Shown in pieces: positions 35,688 to 44,160 of a DNA stretch of 64,000 nucleotides. How positions within the stretch are numbered: position 1 is the first letter of the stretch; each line of letters starts with the position of its first letter. Made by a program: the position numbers and the translations under genes. Source of the DNA: Allocoleopsis franciscana PCC 7113 (GTDB lineage Bacteria; Cyanobacteriota; Cyanobacteriia; Cyanobacteriales; Coleofasciculaceae); NCBI RefSeq assembly GCF_000317515.1, contig NC_019738.1:3808001-3872000 (forward strand). Direction: 5' to 3'. The notes beneath the pieces were generated by a model. That model had not been told where the DNA came from. It made no database searches and saw only the letters and a program-made list of their open reading frames with translations.

Positions 35688-35833
35688 ATTCAAAATTCAA
35701 AAACATGACTTACAATGCTTCCTCCCCTCGCTAACCGGAGCTAAGCGTGAGGAGAGGGCTGGGGAGGGGTAAAAGAGTGTGTTGCAAAATCTGAATATAT
35801 ACAGCGATTTCCAATTCAACGAGGTACATTTTG

Positions 35834-35880
35834 ACCCCCCTAACCTCCTTACTAAAGCTCCGGCTTATTAAGGGGGGGAC
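35834..35880. repeat. Partial G/C-run palindromic repeat
   Basis: This segment has CCCCCCTAACCTCCTTACTA and then GGCTTATTAAGGGGGGG. It resembles one half of the 31758-31868 repeat, including the ACTAAAGCTC-GGCTT core. Confidence 0.55.
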
Positions 35881-35977
35881 TAGATCACACCGACTCGCAA
35901 AGTGCTGTAAATAGTTTAAATCTTGCCTTTTGGCTTTTGAATTCCCAGTGGTGCACTACTAAAAATTAACAATTTCG

Positions 35978-36397
35978 ATGTCAAAAACTTTAAAGCTTGC
36001 AGTGAATGGGACGTTGATGCGGGGCTTGGAACTCAACAGTAATCTCTTAACAGTTGGAGCAATGTTTGTGCGAGAAACAACAACAGAACCCGCCTATCGG
36101 TTGTGGTCGATTAATGACCAATATCCGGCAATGCTGCGAGTGCGAGAAGGAGGAGTTGCGATCGCCGTTGAAGTGTGGGCCGTCCCTACCGAGAGTCTAG
36201 CCACAATTTTGCTACAAGAACCACCGGGATTGTGCATCGGTAAAGTCCGTCTCAGTGATGGTGAAATCGTTCTGGGAGTCTTAGGGGAACCCATTGGCTG
36301 CGAAAACCAACAAGAAATTACTCAATGGGGCAGTTGGCGTACCTACATTGAAACACTAAGCCTATCTCCAACAATACCCAGCATCACAATTAACTGA
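35978..36397 (+). CDS. Stand-alone allophanate-hydrolase C-domain-like protein
   Basis: A 139-residue protein matching the C-terminal domain of allophanate hydrolase (AtzF/DUR1 type): LAVNGTLMRGLELNSNLLTVGA, then TTTEPAYRLWSI, GVAIAVEVWAVP and a GSWRTYIETL end near residue 125. In the full enzymes the amidase domain deaminates allophanate and this C-domain decarboxylates the product. Here it exists without an amidase domain, directly before a biuret-hydrolase-like gene, supporting a ureide-degradation role. The partner amidase must be elsewhere if it is needed. Confidence 0.8.
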   Translation: MSKTLKLAVNGTLMRGLELNSNLLTVGAMFVRETTTEPAYRLWSINDQYPAMLRVREGGVAIAVEVWAVPTESLATILLQEPPGLCIGKVRLSDGEIVLGVLGEPIGCENQQEITQWGSWRTYIETLSLSPTIPSITIN

Positions 36398-36401
36398 CAT
36401 T

Positions 36402-36452
36402 TCACTCCAAAAACTCTGCGGCCCTCTGCGCCATCCTCTGCGTTAAAAAAAC
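36402..36452. repeat. CTCTGCG-type interspersed repeat, copy 2
   Basis: The sequence AAAACTCTGCGGCCCTCTGC and further CTCTGCG units, ending GCGTTAAAAAAACC, is related to the copy at 33455-33515. Confidence 0.65.
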
Positions 36453-36506
36453 CGAGTATTCCAATGCCAAACCCGATCACCTATCAAATACTTACGGAGG
36501 TTAAAC

Positions 36507-37244
36507 ATGGGACGTTTTGTTGACGCTGACCCCTATCCCTATCCTTATAACGGGGATTTGCGTCCAGAAAACACAGTACTGCTGATTATCGATATGCAAA
36601 TTGATTTTTGTGGTATTGGTGGTTATGTAGATAAGATGGGTTACGACCTATCTTTAACTCGTGCTCCCATTGAACCCATTCGCCAAGTTTTGGCAGTAGC
36701 ACGGGAGAAGGGATTCCATGTGATGCACACCCGCGAAGGACATCGCCCCGATTTATCGGACTTACCCGAAAATAAACGATGGCGATCGCGTCAGCTTGGT
36801 GCTGGTATTGGTGACCCCGGCCCTTGTGGCAAGATTTTGGTACGAGGTGAGCCAGGGTGGGAAATTATCCCCGAACTTGCCCCCCTGCCTGGAGAAGCCA
36901 TTATCGATAAGCCTGGAAAAGGGTCTTTCTATGCGACAGATCTTGATTTGTTACTCAAACGCAAGGGTATTCAGAACATCATCCTGACTGGGGTGACTAC
37001 GGATGTCTGCGTTCATACGACCATGCGGGATGCGAATGACCGAGGGTATGAGTGTTTGATGCTATCTGATTGCACGGCGGCAACGGATTATGGCAATTAC
37101 TTGGCGGCATTGAAGATGATCAAAATGCAAGGGGGCGTTTTTGGCGCTGTTGCTGATTCGATGGCATTTATTGAAGCGATTCAAGGGGAAAATGCAGCCG
37201 CCGACCTTCAAAGGACAAAGTATTCTGTTGTGCAAAGTAACTGA
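36507..37244 (+). CDS. biuH: Biuret-hydrolase-like cysteine hydrolase (isochorismatase fold)
   Basis: A 245-residue amidohydrolase. Its N-terminus ([33 protein letters not shown]) and [20 protein letters not shown] agree closely with the rhizobial biuret amidohydrolase BiuH as I remember it. The Asp-Lys-Cys triad of the fold is present: Asp in LIIDMQ, Lys in DKPGKGSF and Cys in TTDVCVHTT. It would convert biuret to allophanate plus ammonia. The start follows GGAGG at a proper distance. It sits between the C-domain protein and the importer ATPase, which favours biuret or a related ureide as substrate; ureidoacrylate and related compounds are alternatives. Confidence 0.82.
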   Translation: MGRFVDADPYPYPYNGDLRPENTVLLIIDMQIDFCGIGGYVDKMGYDLSLTRAPIEPIRQVLAVAREKGFHVMHTREGHRPDLSDLPENKRWRSRQLGAGIGDPGPCGKILVRGEPGWEIIPELAPLPGEAIIDKPGKGSFYATDLDLLLKRKGIQNIILTGVTTDVCVHTTMRDANDRGYECLMLSDCTAATDYGNYLAALKMIKMQGGVFGAVADSMAFIEAIQGENAAADLQRTKYSVVQSN

Positions 37245-37279
37245 TTTTGGTAGGTTGCACAATTTTACAGGAAATGCAA

Positions 37280-37332
37280 TTTTTTTTAACGCAAAGGAAC
37301 GCTGAGGGTTACGCAGAGGAACGCAAAGTTTT
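37280..37332. repeat. CTCTGCG-type interspersed repeat, copy 3 (inverted)
   Basis: TTTTTTTTAACGCAAAGGAA and CGCTGAGGGTTACGCAGAGG form an inverted copy of the repeats at 33455 and 36402. Confidence 0.6.
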
Positions 37333-37364
37333 TGAGTTAACTAATGATTAGTGGGTTTTAGTTT

Positions 37365-38912
37365 ATGAGTACTGCAACAGCAAGAACGACTATTGAGTTA
37401 ATGAAGCCACCAGAGCTTGAGGTGGTGAAGATGACTAAGCAATTTGGTACTTTTACGGCTCTGGATGATGTTTCACTGCATCTAAAACCGGGAACGTTTC
37501 ATGCTTTGTTGGGTGAAAATGGGGCGGGTAAAAGTACTCTGGTTAAGTGCATTATGGGGTTTCACACTCCTACCTCTGGCGAAGTGTTGATTGATAAGCA
37601 AAGCCGTACTATTGATAGTCCCCGTGATGCTCATAAGTACGGTATTGGCATGGTCTATCAGCATTTTACGTCTGTGCCTGCCATGACTGTTGCTGAAAAT
37701 CTTGTTCTTTCCCGCTTCGATAGTCCTAATTTAATTAACTGGAAAGAGGAGTATGTTCGTCTTGAGGCATTCATGCAAACGGCTCCTTTTCAAGTTCCAC
37801 TGGATATCCCCATCGCTCAATTAGCGGCTGGACAGAAGCAAAAGCTGGAAATTCTTAAACAGATTTATCTCCAAGTCCGTATCTTGATTTTGGATGAACC
37901 CACGTCCGTGCTAACGCCTCAAGAAGCAGATGAAGTCTTAGGATTACTGCGCGAGGAAGTGACGGCTGGAAAGTTGAGCGTATTAATTATTAGCCACAAA
38001 TTCCGGGAAGTGATGGCATTTTGTGATGAAATTACTGTATTGCGTAAGGGCAAGTTTGCAGGTCACGGATTGGTCAAAAATCTCACTGTCTCAGATATGG
38101 CTGAGATGATGATGGGTGAGAGGCGGGAACCGCAACGGGTGGAAAAAACAGTACTGCTTAACCCCAAACCAGTGCTTCAGGTACAGAACCTTCACGCTGA
38201 TAAAGAGAATGGCGTTGAAGCCATTAAGGATATAAATTTGACGGTAAACAGTGGCGAAATTGTTGGGATTGCTGGGATTTCTGGCAATGGGCAGAGGGAA
38301 TTGGTGGAAGTCTTAGCCGGACAACGTCCTGCTACGTCTGGGCAAGTGTTGGTTAATGGAGAGGTTTATACCGCAACACGAGCCGAGATGTATCGGCATC
38401 AAGTTTTTTCGCTACCGGAAGAACCCCTCCGCAATGCTTGCGTACCTCACATGAGTGTTGCAGAAAACCTTGCCTTGCGAACATTTGACCGTTCTCCCCA
38501 AGCTAAAGGGGGTATGTTACTTGTATTTAAGGCGATTCGACAGATGGCTCAAGGGTTAATTAACACGTTCAAGGTTAAAACGCCCTCACCCGACACACCC
38601 ATCGGCAATCTTTCTGGAGGAAATGTGCAGCGTGCAGTACTAGCGCGAGAATTATCGGGCGATCGCATTAATCTGCTCATCGCGGCGAATCCCTGCTTTG
38701 GGTTGGATTTTGCGGCTGTGGAGTATATTCATGGGTCTATTGTTGAGTCACGAAACCGAGGTGTAGCGGTGCTGCTGGTGAGTGAAGATTTGGATGAACT
38801 TCTGAAGTTGGCTGACCGGATTTTGGTGATTAGTGAAGGGCAGTTTGTTTACGAAAGTACGACTAGAGATGCCGACTTTGCCACCATTGGTCAACGCATG
38901 GCAGGACACTAA
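37365..38912 (+). CDS. Double-domain ABC ATPase, nucleoside/BMP type
   Basis: A 515-residue protein with two ABC domains (NupA/YufO-like). Domain 1 is intact: Walker A GENGAGKST near residue 51, a signature-like LAAGQKQKLE near 157, Walker B ILILDEPTS near 177. Domain 2 is degenerate, as usual for this class: GISGNGQREL replaces Walker A, LSGGNVQRAV is the signature, and LLIAANPCFGLDF replaces Walker B. It energises the importer whose binding protein and permeases lie 2-5 kb upstream. Its stop overlaps the next start by one base. Confidence 0.93.
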   Translation: MSTATARTTIELMKPPELEVVKMTKQFGTFTALDDVSLHLKPGTFHALLGENGAGKSTLVKCIMGFHTPTSGEVLIDKQSRTIDSPRDAHKYGIGMVYQHFTSVPAMTVAENLVLSRFDSPNLINWKEEYVRLEAFMQTAPFQVPLDIPIAQLAAGQKQKLEILKQIYLQVRILILDEPTSVLTPQEADEVLGLLREEVTAGKLSVLIISHKFREVMAFCDEITVLRKGKFAGHGLVKNLTVSDMAEMMMGERREPQRVEKTVLLNPKPVLQVQNLHADKENGVEAIKDINLTVNSGEIVGIAGISGNGQRELVEVLAGQRPATSGQVLVNGEVYTATRAEMYRHQVFSLPEEPLRNACVPHMSVAENLALRTFDRSPQAKGGMLLVFKAIRQMAQGLINTFKVKTPSPDTPIGNLSGGNVQRAVLARELSGDRINLLIAANPCFGLDFAAVEYIHGSIVESRNRGVAVLLVSEDLDELLKLADRILVISEGQFVYESTTRDADFATIGQRMAGH

Positions 38913-39268
38913 TGCAGCGAGTTTTAATCCTCAAAGAATTATTCGATATCGCTGCACACCAGGATGAGTTGTCTTGGGAACCGTTTCATCCTGGAGTTGA
39001 TATCTACCGACTTTATAAGGATAGTGAAAGCGGGGCAGCCGCAGCACTCCTTCGCTACAAGCCGGGGGCAAGTGTTCCAATGCATGTTCATACGGGTTTT
39101 GAACACATCTTTGTCCTGTCAGGTTCACAAACCGATGAAAATGGCGAACACCAAACTGGAACTCTTGTCATCAACTCACCTGACACTCACCATAGTGTGA
39201 TGAGTCAAGCCGGTTGCATTGTTCTTGCCATTTGGGAAAAACCGGTCTTGCTGTGTCAGGAAAGTTGA
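38912..39268 (+). CDS. Cupin-domain protein
   Basis: A 118-residue single cupin. Metal-binding motif 1 is PMHVHTGFEHIFVLSG (His, His, Glu) and motif 2 is INSPDTHHSV, which supplies the last His. It resembles ChrR/anti-sigma-type cupins. The ATG overlaps the ATPase stop by one base, indicating translational coupling. A role as a metal enzyme acting on the imported compound, or as a sensor, is possible but unknown. Confidence 0.85.
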   Translation: MQRVLILKELFDIAAHQDELSWEPFHPGVDIYRLYKDSESGAAAALLRYKPGASVPMHVHTGFEHIFVLSGSQTDENGEHQTGTLVINSPDTHHSVMSQAGCIVLAIWEKPVLLCQES

Positions 39269-39369
39269 AGGTTAGAAGGTTGAAAGGTTGAATATTCGCG
39301 CCCGATAACCTGCAACCGATTAATCTGCAATCTACTAACTTCAATCTTTTAAAACCTTCAACACTTCTT

Positions 39370-40047
39370 ATGGTTTCTATCTCTGCTCAACCTTACGATT
39401 ACGAACTTCCTGCTCATGGAGGTTTAGCGCTGCTAATTATCGATATGCAGCGAGACTTTTTAGAAGAAGGAGGTTTTGGTGATGCATTGGGTAATGATGT
39501 GACGCGACTCAGAGCAATTGTCCCAACTCTCAAGGAGTTGTTAGCAGCCTTTCGTGCTTACAAACTCCCGATTTTTCACACCATTGAAGGTCATCAACCC
39601 GATCTATCCGATTGTCCACCATCGAAGCGGCATCGGGGACGGGGTGAGTTGAAAATTGGTGATGTCGGCCCGATGGGACGGATTTTAGTCCTCGGTGAAT
39701 CGGGAAATGGGATTATTCCTGAACTGCAACCCCTCCCTGGTGAGACAGTCATTACCAAACCCGGAAAGGGTGCATTTTACAACACCCATTTAGAATCCCT
39801 CTTGCACGAACAGGGAATTACCCATTTGTTGATCACGGGGGTAACGACTGAAGTTTGCGTTCAAACCACTATGCGAGAGGCAAATGACCGAGGATTTGAA
39901 TGTCTATTAGTTGAAGATGCCACCGAAAGCTACTTTCCAGCATTTAAGCAATCCACTCTGGACATGATTGTTGCTCAAGGTGGCATTGTGGGTTGGACGG
40001 CGTCAGCCGCAAACGTTCTCCAATCCCTAGCCAAGTGGAAGTCTTAG
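39370..40047 (+). CDS. Second isochorismatase-fold amidohydrolase (possible triuret hydrolase)
   Basis: A 225-residue relative of the biuret-hydrolase-like gene 3 kb upstream. It has the Asp ([10 protein letters not shown]), Lys ([10 protein letters not shown]) and Cys ([17 protein letters not shown]) triad and the [21 protein letters not shown] segment paralleling [10 protein letters not shown], but lacks the N-terminal [11 protein letters not shown] region. A triuret hydrolase (TrtA) of this fold is known to feed biuret to BiuH; its presence here beside a BiuH-like enzyme makes that a reasonable guess. Ureidoacrylate or other amides remain possible. Confidence 0.78.
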   Translation: MVSISAQPYDYELPAHGGLALLIIDMQRDFLEEGGFGDALGNDVTRLRAIVPTLKELLAAFRAYKLPIFHTIEGHQPDLSDCPPSKRHRGRGELKIGDVGPMGRILVLGESGNGIIPELQPLPGETVITKPGKGAFYNTHLESLLHEQGITHLLITGVTTEVCVQTTMREANDRGFECLLVEDATESYFPAFKQSTLDMIVAQGGIVGWTASAANVLQSLAKWKS

Positions 40048-40201
40048 GCTTTATCCCAAAGGTTTGCTCTTAGAACTTGTCATCATCTAATGACAAGAAG
40101 ACTAGTGATCTGATAACTAGTGTCTAACATGACATCTACCTTAAGGCAGATTTGTTAGACTCCTGTCTTTGTGTTTCAAAAAATAGGTGTGAGGAAGAAT
40201 A

Positions 40202-42355
40202 ATGAAGGATGCAAATACCCAGAAGGCTTGGCTTTCTGGTTCAGCAAGGTTCTGGATGTCTTTGTTGGTTTCGAGTGTGATGGTTTACGGTTTACCCTTG
40301 CAGGCGACGGCTAATCAGGTTCCCAGCAAGGAAGCGATCGCAAAAGTACCCCCGTCCCCACTTTCATTAGAGGCTCCCGCTGATGTTCCCTCCTTGGCTA
40401 TAACTGACCAAACCCCCTCTGAAGTTAAGTTCCAGGATAATAGCTCAAGTCCTCTTGGGTGGACTGGAATCGATTTAGAGTCAGCATTGAGTCCTCTTGA
40501 GAGGACTTGCTATATGAGCCAGAGAATTAATTCTCTGGCTGATGAACCGCTAAATGCAGAATGTGAGGTTAATAAAGTCACCTCTATCGCTGAGTTGACA
40601 TCGCACACCAGAGAAATTAATCCGAATCCAGTTCAAGACACCGTCTCAATACCTCCTCCAATAATATCTCAGACCAATCCTGTCGAATCATTCGCTGAGA
40701 TACCCACGTTAGAGGTTCCCTCTGTAGCAGAACTCTCTTCCGGGGATGGAGACAGCGATTCCATGTCACAAGTCACCAACGTGACGCAACTCAGGGATGT
40801 TTCTCCCGGAGATTGGGCGTTTGAGGCGTTGCGATCACTGGTTGAACGTTACGGTTGTATTGCCGGATATCCGGATGGCACTTATCGGGGTAATCGCGCC
40901 ACCACCCGTTATGAATTTGCCGCAGGTTTAAACGCCTGCCTGCAACAAATTGAACGCATGATGAAAACGGGTGGAGATGGGTTTGTGACTCGCCAGGATT
41001 TAGAAACCTTGCAGCGACTGACAGAGGATTTTAAAACCGAACTAGCTAGCTTGGGGACACGGGTTGATCAGGTAGAAGGGCGGGTTGCCTATCTAGAAGA
41101 CCATCAGTTTTCTACTACAACTAAGCTGAGTGGTCTAGCGTGGTTTAACATGACTGGAGCCAATGCGGGTCGTAATGTCAAAGTGGAGGCAATTAATGCC
41201 GCCTCTCCTGATGTTAGATTTGCTGGGCGAGGAGCAGATGGTAGACCCCTAGTTCAGGAGGTGGGTAACCCAAACATTACCATGAGTGGTCTGACTTGGT
41301 TAACTTTCAATACCTCCTTTACGGGCAAAGACCTTTTGGTAACTCAGTTAGCAGCGGGTAATGCTTTATCTCCCGCTAACCAGTTCGCTTCGGCAGGGCT
41401 TTTCAATACCTTTGGCACTCCGTTTCTCGATCAGACGGCAGGACCCAATAACGGGTTTGCTGAGGTGGTGATTCATGACTTATTTTACCAATTTCCTGTT
41501 AGTAATAAGATTCAGTTGGTTGTTGGTCCCCGCGTGAACTGGCATCGTTATTTTGATAACAACGCCTTTACCTTCTTTCTCACAGGGGGTAGCACTTTCA
41601 ACTCTAATGGCACTACTGTTCATGACCCGATTGATCGCGGTTCTGGAGTGGTTGCCCTAATTAATCTCAGCAAGCAGTTTGATTTGCACGTCGGTTACTT
41701 GGGTGAGAATAATGAATTTTTACCGGCTGCCTTTGGATTTAACACTTCATCTAACCCAAGCAAGGGGTTGTTTAGTGGCACCAACACGATTACGGCTGAG
41801 TTAACTTACAAACCAACTCCAACAGCAAATATCAGACTGATCTATTCTCATAACACCCTGGATAATAATGGAGGTGTGGTGAGTGCAGAACCGATTTATG
41901 GGGTGGCGGATGATGGTCAAGGGGGACGAATTAAACCTGCCACCGTCAATGCTTTTGGAGTCAATTTTGACTGGCTGCTTACTTCCAAATTTGGGATTTT
42001 TGGGCGTTATTCCTATGCCAGCACAGAGATCGATCCATCTACACCTGGGCGATCGGGAGGTAACATTAATTCTCAAGCGTTCCAATTTGGGCTAGGCTTT
42101 CCTGATTTAGGTAAACCGGGAGCACTGGCAACTCTCTCATTTCTAGTGCCTTTTGATGTATTAAGTGGTCGTCGGTTCTTGGTTGCTGGCGGTGGGGATG
42201 GCGGGACTCAATACGAATTTGAAGCCACCTATCACTATCCAATCACTAATAATATTGCGATCGTTCCAGCCTTTTATTGGATTGGGAATGCAAACAACTT
42301 CGACAGCAATCCGGCAATTTACGTGGGGAATTTACGCGCTCAATTTAGTTTTTGA
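40202..42355 (+). CDS. SLH-domain outer membrane porin (OprB-like, iron-uptake porin type)
   Basis: A 717-residue porin. A signal peptide (about residues 18-38, ending ATAN) is followed by a long low-complexity linker, then an S-layer homology domain (about 198-255: DVSPGDWAFEALRSLVERYG, GYPDGTYRGNRATTRYEFAAGL), a coiled coil, and a C-terminal beta-barrel ending in QFSF. The SLH domain anchors the barrel to peptidoglycan, as in cyanobacterial SomA/OprB porins, which pass small solutes or iron. A GAGGAAG ribosome site precedes the ATG. Residues about 82-114 read through a hairpin-type genomic repeat (40447-40541) kept in frame. It follows the ureide cluster but a link is unproven. Confidence 0.9.
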   Translation: MKDANTQKAWLSGSARFWMSLLVSSVMVYGLPLQATANQVPSKEAIAKVPPSPLSLEAPADVPSLAITDQTPSEVKFQDNSSSPLGWTGIDLESALSPLERTCYMSQRINSLADEPLNAECEVNKVTSIAELTSHTREINPNPVQDTVSIPPPIISQTNPVESFAEIPTLEVPSVAELSSGDGDSDSMSQVTNVTQLRDVSPGDWAFEALRSLVERYGCIAGYPDGTYRGNRATTRYEFAAGLNACLQQIERMMKTGGDGFVTRQDLETLQRLTEDFKTELASLGTRVDQVEGRVAYLEDHQFSTTTKLSGLAWFNMTGANAGRNVKVEAINAASPDVRFAGRGADGRPLVQEVGNPNITMSGLTWLTFNTSFTGKDLLVTQLAAGNALSPANQFASAGLFNTFGTPFLDQTAGPNNGFAEVVIHDLFYQFPVSNKIQLVVGPRVNWHRYFDNNAFTFFLTGGSTFNSNGTTVHDPIDRGSGVVALINLSKQFDLHVGYLGENNEFLPAAFGFNTSSNPSKGLFSGTNTITAELTYKPTPTANIRLIYSHNTLDNNGGVVSAEPIYGVADDGQGGRIKPATVNAFGVNFDWLLTSKFGIFGRYSYASTEIDPSTPGRSGGNINSQAFQFGLGFPDLGKPGALATLSFLVPFDVLSGRRFLVAGGGDGGTQYEFEATYHYPITNNIAIVPAFYWIGNANNFDSNPAIYVGNLRAQFSF
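40447..40541 (+). repeat. Multi-hairpin repeat inside the porin gene
   Basis: AGTCCTCTTGGGTGGACT, then AGTCCTCTTGAGAGGACT and TATATGAGCCAGAGAATTAA with its TTCTCTGG arm match the order of stems in the repeats at 51306-51420, 54209-54321 and 54980-55105. Here the sequence is translated in the porin linker. Confidence 0.75.
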
Positions 42356-42427
42356 TGGCTCCTCTATGGGTTAATAGGTTCTATCGGAAAGAGGTGCTAA
42401 AGTCTGTCAAAAAATTAACTAAAAATC

Positions 42428-42943
42428 TCAAACTTCGTCAAAATAGGAGGGATATCGCACAATACCACTAACGCCCATTAACGCATCAGGTTGGAGTTCC
42501 AATACCATAAAGGCTTCATCGGGAACTGAAAAGGGTGCCTGTACGCCAAATAGACTGGCTTTTTGGAACCCAAAGCTTGAATAATAGTCTGAGTGACCCA
42601 AAACCACAACGATCTTATGGCCTAACTCACGGCATTTGGATAAACCAACCTGTACTAATTGACGACCAATTCCTTCACGCTGACGCGCAGGCGTCACGGC
42701 TAGCGGTGCCAGTGCTAGGGCGGGAACACTCTCTGGTTGTGTTTCAATAACGATGGGACTAAACAGAATGTGACCTAGCACTGTCCCTTTTTCTACTGCC
42801 ACGATGGAGAGTTCGGGGATAAAATCTGGGGAGTGGCGAATCGCCTCTATCAGGTTGGCTTCGCTGGGTTGACCGAACGCCGCTGTCACTACTTCGCGAA
42901 TTCCTGTTGTAGTATTTTCGGTTTCACTCGCAAAAGACAACAT
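42428..42943 (-). CDS. GNAT-family N-acetyltransferase, YhbS-like
   Basis: A 171-residue acetyltransferase. VLGHILFSPIVI (strand 3), ALALAPLAVTPARQREGIGR with the acetyl-CoA loop, and LGHSDYYSSFGFQKAS match the YhbS-like branch. Substrate unknown. It converges with the porin gene and diverges from DUF3531 across a 160-base region. Confidence 0.85.
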   Translation of the reverse strand: MLSFASETENTTTGIREVVTAAFGQPSEANLIEAIRHSPDFIPELSIVAVEKGTVLGHILFSPIVIETQPESVPALALAPLAVTPARQREGIGRQLVQVGLSKCRELGHKIVVVLGHSDYYSSFGFQKASLFGVQAPFSVPDEAFMVLELQPDALMGVSGIVRYPSYFDEV

Positions 42944-43105
42944 AACAGAATTGTAGTTTTGAGGAAATTGCAGATATAGGCTGAGATTCTTGAGAAAAAT
43001 CGTATTTTTGATTAAGACTCAAGAGGCTCTGGAGTGCTGTTCGTTACAATGATAGCGAAGCGCTGCTGTTTACAGCAGGTCGCGATTAAGTAACGCCTTA
43101 AAGTA

Positions 43106-43561
43106 ATGCAGGTACAGTTCCGCGAGTTTAACCCCTTCGATTTGTGGATTTGGTTGGAGTTCAGCACTGTTCCCTCCCAAATGGAAAAAGAATATGTAGA
43201 AGAAGTTTTCAATTCCTGGTTTTTATTAGGTAAATTGGGAGGATTTGATGCCGAAAATCTTCAAGTCCAGGATGTTGGTTTAGATATCAGTTATATGGAC
43301 TATGACGAGCAGATAGCAGACAATAGCATGATGGCACTCATGCATAATAAGAGTGAGTTTGACTATCAAGGAACTTGGGGTCGTTGCTGGTTTGATTTGG
43401 GGACGAGTGATGCGATCGCAATCGATGTGTTGATTAATGCCCTGAGGCAACTGGCTAAGGAATATGTGGCGATTGAACGATTGGTGATTGGTGGCGAAAA
43501 TGAAGATTGGTCTATAGGCAGGGATAGTCGCTCCTTGTTCTATGAGGCTAATCAAAACTAA
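43106..43561 (+). CDS. DUF3531 protein
   Basis: A 151-residue protein conserved in cyanobacteria and plastid-bearing eukaryotes. Family features are the N-terminal MQVQFREFNPFDLWIWLEF, LDISYMDYDEQIADNSMMA and FDYQGTWGRCWFDLGTSDA. Its function is not known to me. It is soluble, probably cytoplasmic, and stands alone. Confidence 0.85.
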   Translation: MQVQFREFNPFDLWIWLEFSTVPSQMEKEYVEEVFNSWFLLGKLGGFDAENLQVQDVGLDISYMDYDEQIADNSMMALMHNKSEFDYQGTWGRCWFDLGTSDAIAIDVLINALRQLAKEYVAIERLVIGGENEDWSIGRDSRSLFYEANQN

Positions 43562-43578
43562 AGTTTATTCCCCATCCT

Positions 43579-43602
43579 AGGGTGCGTCCCGACGCACCCT
43601 AC
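43579..43602. repeat. GGGTGCGTC palindromic repeat
   Basis: GGGTGCGTC and GACGCACCC form a nine-base stem around a CC loop, just upstream of the Nudix gene. A frame that begins at the GTG inside it would translate the repeat, which argues for the later start. Confidence 0.6.
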
Positions 43603-43647
43603 ATTGAGTTAATAGCAATCACAGATAGATCAAATTTCTCCCCTAAA

Positions 43648-44100
43648 ATGCAGCCTAATAAAATTCGCCTCAAGGTATTGGGTTTAATTCGGGATGACGA
43701 TAGGGCTAGCCAACAAAACCGTCCCATTCGTACTTTACTGGCACAAGGTTACGACCCAGTCAAGCAACAAACGTTTTATCGGGCGTTGGGGGGTAGTGTT
43801 GACTTTGGTGAAACCAGTTACGATGCCTTGAAACGAGAGTTCAACGAAGAACTTCATGCCGAATTAATTCATATCAAGTATTTGGGTTGTATCGAAAACT
43901 TATTTACCTTCAATGGTCAACCCGGTCACGAAATTATTCAATTGTATCAGTGTGATTTTGCTGACCCCAAATTTTATCAATGCGACCAGCTCGAATTTAC
44001 GGAAGGAGAGGATAAACACACGGCCTTTTGGCTGGATATCCCAGAATGCAAATCTGGTAATTTACGTATCGTACCTGAGGAATTCTTAGACTATCTGTAG
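43648..44100 (+). CDS. Nudix hydrolase
   Basis: A 150-residue pyrophosphohydrolase from the ATG at 43648 (MQPNKIRLKVLGLI); an upstream in-frame start at 43582 lies in a palindromic repeat and is disfavoured. The Nudix box reads GSVDFGETSYDALKREFNEE, with the REFNEEL core that binds magnesium; the usual final Gly is replaced by His. The substrate, a nucleoside diphosphate derivative, cannot be told. Confidence 0.85.
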   Translation: MQPNKIRLKVLGLIRDDDRASQQNRPIRTLLAQGYDPVKQQTFYRALGGSVDFGETSYDALKREFNEELHAELIHIKYLGCIENLFTFNGQPGHEIIQLYQCDFADPKFYQCDQLEFTEGEDKHTAFWLDIPECKSGNLRIVPEEFLDYL

Positions 44101-44160
44101 TCCGATAGGATGGGGAATTGAGAATTAACATGGGTAAAAAAATACCAATTACCCATTACC

